A DNA stretch of 64,000 nt from contig NC_073346.2 in NCBI RefSeq assembly GCF_027580225.2, forward strand, positions 10,876,001 to 10,940,000, in the 5' to 3' direction. The notes beneath the pieces are model-generated. The model was not told the DNA's origin, searched no databases, and saw only the letters and a list, made by a program, of their open reading frames with translations. The stretch is from Misgurnus anguillicaudatus (Eukaryota; Chordata; Actinopteri; Cypriniformes; Cobitidae). This document shows, one piece after another, positions 60,601 through 64,000 of this stretch (positions are counted from its first letter, which is position 1; each line of letters begins with the position of its first letter). The position numbers and the translations under genes are program-made.

Positions 60601-62811
60601 GTACGACGAGTATTCCTCAAAGTATCCTGAATAAAAGTTTAATGTAGGACACCGACAACTAATCAATAAAAATCGATATTGAAATGAGTTGTCAACGAAT
60701 TTCATTATTGATTAGTTGTTCTGTGACGTCACATGCTCAACCACCACCGTCGGCGAGCGTGGACACACGTGCTTCATACAGTGCGATCTGGGCACTTATA
60801 CTGTAATTGATGTCATGTATGTTTTTTTCATAAAACGCAAGCTGCACGTTTATACTGCGCAGCCAGCTTGTTTAAAAGCAAGGCAGCGTTGTCCCGTCCA
60901 AAACAGTTTTGCACTTTTAAAAGTACAGTTCTGTGCATGAATATCCTAAATTAGTGCCTTATTAAGCTTTAAAAAGTGAAAAATCTAAATTGCGCAAAAA
61001 ATAGTTTTTATTCGATTAGTCGATTAATTCCAAAAATAATCGCCCGATTAATCGATCACCCTTCAAAGTGTCTGCAGCAGGCTTGTATTTTGACATCACG
61101 TGTGATGCACATAGATTCACATGACGCGCCAAACACATATTGTGACGAGCTTCACATCGTGCGGCCACAAAAAAAAGGTCAATAAAAATCGATATTGAAA
61201 TGAGTTCTCAACGAATTTCATTATCGATTAGTTGTTCTGTGACGTCACATGCTCAACCACCACCGTCGGACCACGCGGACACGCGTGCTTTATACAGCGC
61301 GAGCTGTGCACTTATACTGTAATTGAAGTCAGGTATGTTTTTTTTCATAAAACGCAAGCTGCACGTTTATACTGCGCAGCCAGCTTGTTTAAAAGCAAGG
61401 AAGCGTTGTCCAGTCCAAAACAGTTTTGCACTTTTAAAAGTACACTTCTATGCATGAATATCCTAATTTAGTGCCTTATTTAGCTTTAAAAAGTGAAAAA
61501 TCTAATTGTGCAAAAAATTGTTTTTATCCGATTAGTCAATTAATTCCAAAAAAAAAATCGCCCGATAAATCGATCACCCTTCAAAGTGTCTGCAGCAGGC
61601 TTGTATTTTGACATCACGTGTGATGCACATAGGTTCACATGACGCGCCAAACACATATTGTGACGAGCTTCAAATCGTGTGCCCACAAAAAAAAGAAGTC
61701 AATAAAAATAGATATTGAAATGAGTTCTCAACGAATTCCATTATCGATTAGTTTGCTCTGTGACGTCACATGCTCAACCACCACAGCGGACCATGCAGAC
61801 ATGTGTGCTTTATACAGCGCGAGCTGTGCACTTATACTGTAATTGAAGTCAGGTATGTTTTTTTTTTCATAAAACGCAAGCTGCACGTTTATACTGCGCA
61901 GCCAGCTTGTCTAAAAGCAAGGCAGCGTTGTCCCGTCCGTAACGGTTTTGCACTTTTAAAAGTACACTTCTACGAATGCATATCCTAATTTAGTGCCTTA
62001 TTTAGCTTTAAGAAGTGAAAAATCTAATTGCGCAAAAAATAGTTTTTATCCAATTAGTCGATTAATTCCAAAAATAATCGCCCGATTAATCGATCACCCT
62101 TCAAAGTGTCTTGCAGCAGGCTTGTATTTTGACATCACGTGTGATGCACATAGGTTCACATGACGCGCCAAACACATATTGTGACGAGCTTCACATCGTG
62201 CGCCCACCAAAAAAAGAAGTCAATAAAAATCGATATTGAAAATGAGTTCTCAACGATTTTCATTATCGATTAGTTGTTCTGTAACGTCACATGCTCAAGC
62301 ACCACCATCGGACCACGCGGAGACGCGTGCTTTATACAGCGCGAGCTGTGCACTTATACTGTAATTGAAGTCAGGTATGTTTTTTTTTCATAAAACGCAA
62401 GCTGCACGTTTATACTGCGCAGCCAGCTTGTCTAAAAGCAAGGCAGCGTTGTCCCGTCCGTAACGGTTTTGCACTTTTAAAAGTACAATTCTATGCATGA
62501 ATATCCTAATTTAGTGCCTTATTTAGCTTTAAAAAGTGAAAAATCTAATTGCGATCCGATTAGTCGATTAATTTAAAAAATAATCACCCGATTAATCGAT
62601 CATGATCGTTAGTTGCATCCCTAGTTTAAAGTTTGTTTCCTTGTTGCATTTTATGAAGCATTTAAAACGAAGAAAAAAAAATCACTAAACATGATATATC
62701 ACAAAAAATCATATGTACCTCCTGGATCTGCAAGCGTCCATCAGCTGTGACGTCATAAGCCGACATGAACCGCTTCTTAACCTGCTGCACTTTCTCCTCT
62801 GTTATCTTATC
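46516..62811 (-). CDS. scgn: secretagogin gene, 5'-truncated by window (9 exons)
   Basis: Secretagogin is a cytosolic six-EF-hand calcium sensor of neuroendocrine and neuronal cells, related to calbindin and calretinin, and linked to vesicle release. Exons in transcription order: 62811-62719, 54805-54716, 52571-52515, 51950-51873, 48718-48663, 48222-48177, 48069-48010, 47907-47839, 46644-46516. All junctions are AG/GT and all phases join without a shift, giving 225 residues and a stop. Human SCGN is 276 residues, so about 50 N-terminal residues (EF-hand 1) should lie past the right edge; nothing resembling them is seen in 62812-64000. EF-loops 2 to 6 are present; the C-terminus ends GLKLNP, as in known secretagogins. 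Introns are filled with transposons. Identity rests on remembered family sequence; very strong. Confidence 0.97.
46744..46884. mobile_element. 141-bp MITE with TTA duplication
   Basis: Ends AAGCAACAAGCCCCAAGAAG and TTCGTGGGGCTTATTGCTT, flanked by TTA (46741-46743, 46885-46887), consistent with PIF/Harbinger. The whole element can fold into one hairpin. It lies in the last scgn intron. Confidence 0.82.
47130..47470. repeat. interspersed repeat, inverted relative of 20401-21120
   Basis: Contains TTTTGTGAAGAACTTTTGTA and GAGATCAGATTCAGAGCC, the inverse of phrases near 20870-20920. Located in the last scgn intron. Confidence 0.6.
47839..47907 (-). CDS. scgn: scgn exon, EF-hand 5 continued
   Basis: This 69-bp exon encodes [13 protein letters not shown] then [10 protein letters not shown] (23 aa), nearly identical to mammalian secretagogin as remembered. 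The acceptor is TTTTAG and the donor GTGAGT. Confidence 0.96.
48010..48069 (-). CDS. scgn: scgn exon, start of EF-hand 5
   Basis: This 60-bp exon encodes [20 protein letters not shown]. Two donors are possible three bases apart; the upstream-shifted GTTGTA would drop the Val of the EF-5 loop, so the GTAAGA donor giving ...YDV was chosen. The next exon continues the loop with [10 protein letters not shown]. Confidence 0.94.
48177..48222 (-). CDS. scgn: scgn 46-bp micro-exon
   Basis: This exon completes the split Arg codon (AG|A) and encodes [15 protein letters not shown]. The acceptor is CTTCAG and the donor GTTAGT. It is the smallest exon of the gene here and ends in phase 0. Confidence 0.94.
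48285..48410. mobile_element. GGTACC-type MITE in scgn intron
   Basis: GTGACCTTTTTAAAAGTACA and AAAGGTACCTAAATAGTACC resemble the MITE at 20231-20400. Ends not precisely placed. Confidence 0.5.
48663..48718 (-). CDS. scgn: scgn exon, EF-hand loop 4
   Basis: This 56-bp exon encodes [18 protein letters not shown] plus the first two bases of an Arg codon. The loop [12 protein letters not shown] carries Asp rather than Glu at position 12, also the case in mammalian secretagogin as I recall it. The donor is GTGACG, weaker than the others. Confidence 0.94.
49787..49820. repeat. short perfect-loop hairpin
   Basis: The arms CGGGACAAAAGTAAC and GTTACTTTCGTCCCG pair over 15 bp with one G-T mismatch around a 4-base loop. 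It is probably part of a repeat that spans 49560-49840. Confidence 0.75.
49910..50350. mobile_element. fold-back MITE in scgn intron
   Basis: The left arm GTGGGATAGTCATTGAATTT ... TGGCATTCTCATGGATTGG is inverted on the right as CCAATCCTTGTG ... GAGAATGCCACG ... GACTATCCCATGG. Arms of ~150 bp around a non-palindromic centre. A common teleost palindromic repeat. Confidence 0.78.
50395..51870. other. scgn intron, nothing further identified
   Basis: No additional exon fits between 48718 and 51873: the flanking exons are both in phase 0 at the junction and join to the known protein order. Confidence 0.6.
51873..51950 (-). CDS. scgn: scgn exon between EF-hands 3 and 4
   Basis: This 78-bp, phase 0 exon encodes 26 residues beginning GFLKDLF and ending KLDEYTDAM, the helix after EF-hand 3 and the start of the EF-hand 4 helix. 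The acceptor is CTCCAG and the donor GTAACA. Confidence 0.95.
52515..52571 (-). CDS. scgn: scgn exon, EF-hand loop 3
   Basis: This 57-bp exon encodes [19 protein letters not shown]. The loop [12 protein letters not shown] has D1, D3, S5, G6 and E12, a canonical EF-hand. Splice sites are ATTATAG and GTAAAA. Confidence 0.95.
53345..54545 (+). pseudogene. L2/CR1-like LINE remnant, broken by two insertions
   Basis: Three pieces in order. 53345-53583 reads [19 protein letters not shown] in one frame with a frameshift before it. 54018-54080 reads [16 protein letters not shown]. 54375-54545 reads [17 protein letters not shown] and ends near a SRIDYCN-like motif. The first gap is the TTAA MITE; the second (54080-54375) is another insertion starting near GACTATAGCCCTTTACTTCC. 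The catalytic YxDD box is not visible. It lies in an scgn intron, antisense to the gene. Confidence 0.75.
53588..54013. mobile_element. TTAA-target MITE inside a LINE remnant
   Basis: Ends AGGGGCAATAAGTAGGATTT and AAATCCTACTTACAGTCCCT with TTAA at 53584-53587 and 54014-54017. It splits the reverse-transcriptase remnant 53345-54545. Confidence 0.86.
54716..54805 (-). CDS. scgn: scgn exon linking EF-hands 2 and 3
   Basis: This 90-bp, phase 0-0 exon encodes 30 residues, [16 protein letters not shown] followed by [14 protein letters not shown]. The ENFLL-F and RREAPLD stretches are characteristic of secretagogin. The acceptor is TTTCTAG and the donor GTATG. Confidence 0.95.
54810..56030. other. 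scgn intron, no element delimited
   Basis: No exon is expected between 54805 and 62719 from the protein order, and none was seen. This part has no recognised repeat. Confidence 0.5.
56034..56400. repeat. interspersed repeat, inverted relative of 2640-3027
   Basis: Starts TTAAAGGGATACACCAGTCA and includes GGTTAATAAAGGTCTTC and AGTCCAAGATGGCATTC. Same family as at 2640. Confidence 0.6.
56424..57402. mobile_element. CCATAGACTGTAAAAAA MITE split by a fold-back element
   Basis: The left end CCATAGACTGTAAAAAAAGA runs to CGTTACCCATAG (~56471). The body resumes at ~57036 with ATTTCTGAAGATCGTTTTTG, matching the uninterrupted copy at 102-631 in reverse. It ends GGTTGCCCCTC at 57402. Flanking 8-mers AGGCTTGC and GGGTTTGC match 6 of 8. 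The segment between is the fold-back. Confidence 0.68.
56472..57035. mobile_element. fold-back element with THAP-like coding in its arms
   Basis: The arms are inverted copies of ~190 bp: AAACCACGCCCACCGG, TTGACTTTGTAT, GTCATTTCTGGC, AATGCCTAAAAGCTGCTGTG on the left and the inverse on the right. The left arm encodes [10 protein letters not shown], similar to the start of THAP-domain proteins. The open frame 56553-57017 runs through the palindrome and is not a functional gene. Confidence 0.7.
57630..57671. repeat. (GA)n microsatellite, interrupted
   Basis: GA dinucleotides with one AA and one AC interruption; follows a fragment of the 2640-type repeat (GATTGCTTGAGGGCGAGTAA). Confidence 0.9.
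57680..58970. other. scgn intron between GA repeat and Tc1
   Basis: AT-rich with no recognised exon or element. Confidence 0.45.
58973..60591 (+). mobile_element. apparently full-length Tc1/mariner element
   Basis: The element is 1619 bp, flanked by TA on both sides (58971-58972 and 60592-60593). Inverted repeats of about 210 bp begin CAGT(C/G)TTGTTCAAAAT and are nearly identical between ends, suggesting recent insertion. It carries one transposase frame. It lies inside an scgn intron, in antisense orientation to scgn, and 45 bp from the 8-bp flank of the neighbouring hAT. Confidence 0.93.
59300..60295 (+). CDS. Tc1-like transposase, 331 aa, first catalytic Asp replaced
   Basis: A Tc1/mariner DDE transposase, which would cut and paste its own element at TA sites. 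The paired-like N-terminal HTH is at residues ~5-50, a basic GRPR-like hook at 51-58 (RRGRKRKT), the second HTH at ~65-110, and the DDE domain from ~135. D235 (FQQDNDPKH) and E270 (DLNPIENLW) are present with the DD34E spacing. The first Asp lies in a normally invariant LWSDE(S/T)K block, but here the block reads LWTYGSK, so residue 144 is Tyr (codon TAT at 59729-59731) and the next acidic residue is Gly. The frame is otherwise full length with no stops. The enzyme is predicted to be catalytically dead but may still bind the inverted repeats. Confidence 0.9.
   Translation: MGRSRHCSEEQRTLIKKLIGEGKTYKEVQKMIGCSAKMISNALKWRAKPERRGRKRKTTIKMDSRITRMAKAQPMITSRMIKDSLELPVSTVTVRRRLCEANLFSRIPRKVPLLKKRHVQKKLQFAKEHINWSKEKWRNILWTYGSKIVLFGSKGHRQCVRRPPNSEFKPQYTVKTVKHGGASIMIWACFSYYGVGPIYRIPGIMDQFAYVKILEEVMLPYAEEDMPLKWLFQQDNDPKHTSKQAKSWFQTNKINVMEWPAQSPDLNPIENLWGDIKNAVSEAKPRNVNELWNVVKESWSGITAERCHKLVDSMPHRCQAVLKNCGHTTKY
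60645..62623. mobile_element. non-autonomous hAT with four internal ~520-bp tandem units
   Basis: The right end reads TAGTTGCATCCCTA, the left end a decayed TAGGACACCGACAACTAA. Flanking 8-mers GTTTAATG (60637-60644) and GTTTAAAG (62624-62631) match 7 of 8, the hAT target length. Inside, a ~516-521-bp unit repeats (GATATTGAAA-type starts at 60675, 61191, 61711, 62232), each with TGACGTCAC, TTATACTGCGCAGCC and an ATTAATCGAT core. No transposase is visible. The element ends 95 bp from an scgn exon. Confidence 0.8.
62719..62811 (-). CDS. scgn: scgn exon with EF-hand loop 2
   Basis: This 93-bp, phase 0-0 exon encodes [10 protein letters not shown] through LQIQE (31 aa). The loop [12 protein letters not shown] has D1, T3, D5, G6 and E12, so it looks able to bind calcium. 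The acceptor is CTTCAG and the donor GTACAT. It is the most 5' scgn exon in the window. A hAT element ends only 95 bp downstream, in the following intron. Confidence 0.95.
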
Positions 62812-64000
62812 CTGAAGAGAGCAGAGAAAGCGAGCCGGTTACCATGACCACCCTTCCATCATTTACCTTTCATTAAGCTCCAGATCATCACTCAGCAAAG
62901 CCATTGAATGCGTACACCTGCGCATCAACAGAGCGGCCCTCGTGATGTTCGCATACACAATGAACATCTGGCAGCATCTTTATTCATGTTAACCTTCTTA
63001 CATCACAACACTCATCATCCACTACATTTACACAGTAACAATGCTGTGCACGCCTTGTGGATTATAAACGCCACTACTGGGGTCCGCATTACCGCTCAGG
63101 GTTTTATTACTACTGTAGTTATGTACAGCACACTAAACATGAATTTGTATCTGTGTCCAACCATAGTTACCACAGTTTCCTGGAAATCAGACTTCATATG
63201 ACTTCCTGAGAAGTTGCACAAGTTTGTGATCAAAACATATTGGTCATATGCATACACCACAGCAAAAAATAAAAAAAAATACCATGGTAAGCAAAGTTCC
63301 TTTTAAAGTCTCTCTGTAGGCAATAATTTTATCAGTTAAAACTCATCTTTGAGCATCATAATAGCATACACAAAAGTTTTACCGTACTTTTTTCAAGCTT
63401 TAAAACAGCTTATATGTAACTTTACACCCTTGCCTCATTTAGTATGCAGATCTATGAATATGCAAATTAGTCCCCGCCTCCACTCTTTCGCACCATAGAT
63501 ATATATGTAAATAGATGCTACATTCTGAAGTTTCAGACACATAACTGCTAAGTTCGGTTTTTACACAATGCATACTGTACATAAACTGTGTGTTTGCAGC
63601 ACTAATCTTTAAGCGCTGATGTTAACAGGTTCACAAAAAATACCCGCAAGGCTCTAACTTAACACCAAACTCTGATTACAGACGAGATTAAGCGAGTATC
63701 TGGCAAACACGAGCGTCTCTTTTATTATAAACCCCTTCAAAGTGTCTGCAGCAGGCTCGTATTTTGACATCACGTGTGATGCACATAAGTTCACATGACG
63801 CGCCAAACACATATTGTGACGAACTTTGCATCGTGCACCCTCAAACAAAGACGTCACCGGCCGTCACTGCTCAGCAATGGTATTAAATGATGATTTTGCA
63901 CTAAAAATTGGCTTAAAGCAGGTTAAAAACATCACGGGTTGATCCGAAATGAGCGGGTGCCTGCGGTCACCCAGGATTACCCGCGGTTGCGAGTCATCCA
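62812..64000. other. scgn upstream intron, open at the window edge
   Basis: No segment matching the missing N-terminal scgn residues (EF-hand 1) was found. Apart from the repeat piece at 63735, nothing is identified. Confidence 0.5.
63735..63850. repeat. detached piece of the 520-bp hAT-internal unit
   Basis: The stretch beginning CCTTCAAAGTGTCTGCAGC and running through ACATCACGTGTGATGCAC and GACGCGCCAAACACATA matches the unit repeated at ~61060, 61580 and 62100, without the hAT ends. It is either a fragment of another element or a host-derived unit captured by the hAT. Confidence 0.65.

Overview
The window is vertebrate nuclear DNA, and the evidence points to a teleost, most likely a cyprinid (carp, goldfish, zebrafish group). 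Genes are split into small exons with GT-AG introns. Most of the non-coding sequence consists of DNA-transposon families I know from cyprinid genomes: Tc1, hAT, TTAA-target MITEs, palindromic fold-back elements and tRNA-derived SINEs. There is no sign of prokaryotic genes, operons, CRISPR or rRNA. Long open frames in the window are mostly chance or repeat-derived; the real exons are short (46 to 129 bp) and were found from conserved protein sequence plus splice sites.

Two host genes lie head-to-tail on the minus strand. (1) scgn, secretagogin, a hexa-EF-hand calcium sensor. Nine consecutive exons between 62811 and 46516 give the last 225 residues with all reading phases matching and a stop codon; the first exon or exons lie beyond the right edge. 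(2) mtss1 (MIM), an I-BAR membrane and actin regulator. Exons 1-3 (40718-40647, 36967-36906, 30674-30601) encode the first ~70 residues of the IMD domain. A CpG-rich putative promoter lies at about 41050-41260. I could not find exon 4 in the remaining 30.6 kb, so positions 1-30600 are probably one very large intron 3.

Layout: 1-2600 is a nest of insertions (SINE broken by a MITE, then two hAT elements). 2600-9450 is mixed unique and repeat DNA, with a degraded THAP-type transposase exon near 6.2 kb and a pair of MEF2-like sites near 3.4 kb. 9452-10516 is a TTGGTC-rich satellite. 10.5-17.7 kb is mostly unique. 17.7-19.2 kb is one repeat interrupted twice. 20-21.4 kb is a cluster of SINE and MITEs. 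23.9-25.1 kb is a compound satellite carrying 10-bp minisatellites. 29.0-30.2 kb is a PIF/Harbinger-like element with a MITE inside. 31.8-33.5 kb is a hAT inside a MITE and carrying that same MITE family. 37.0-39.1 kb holds a hAT beside mtss1 exon 2, a fold-back, and the second copy of a 0.9-kb element. 41.3-46.3 kb is the intergenic region. 46.5-62.8 kb is scgn, whose introns hold a broken L2/CR1-like LINE, fold-backs, an apparently complete Tc1 element (58973-60591) and a hAT with four internal 0.5-kb tandem units (60645-62623).

I found no convincing new multi-gene system. The most interesting items are the Tc1 transposase with an uninterrupted frame but a lost first catalytic Asp, the internally amplified hAT beside an scgn exon, the paired 0.9-kb elements with repeated internal ACCGCAA motifs, the compound minisatellite, and one spliced-looking orphan exon at 19.8 kb.
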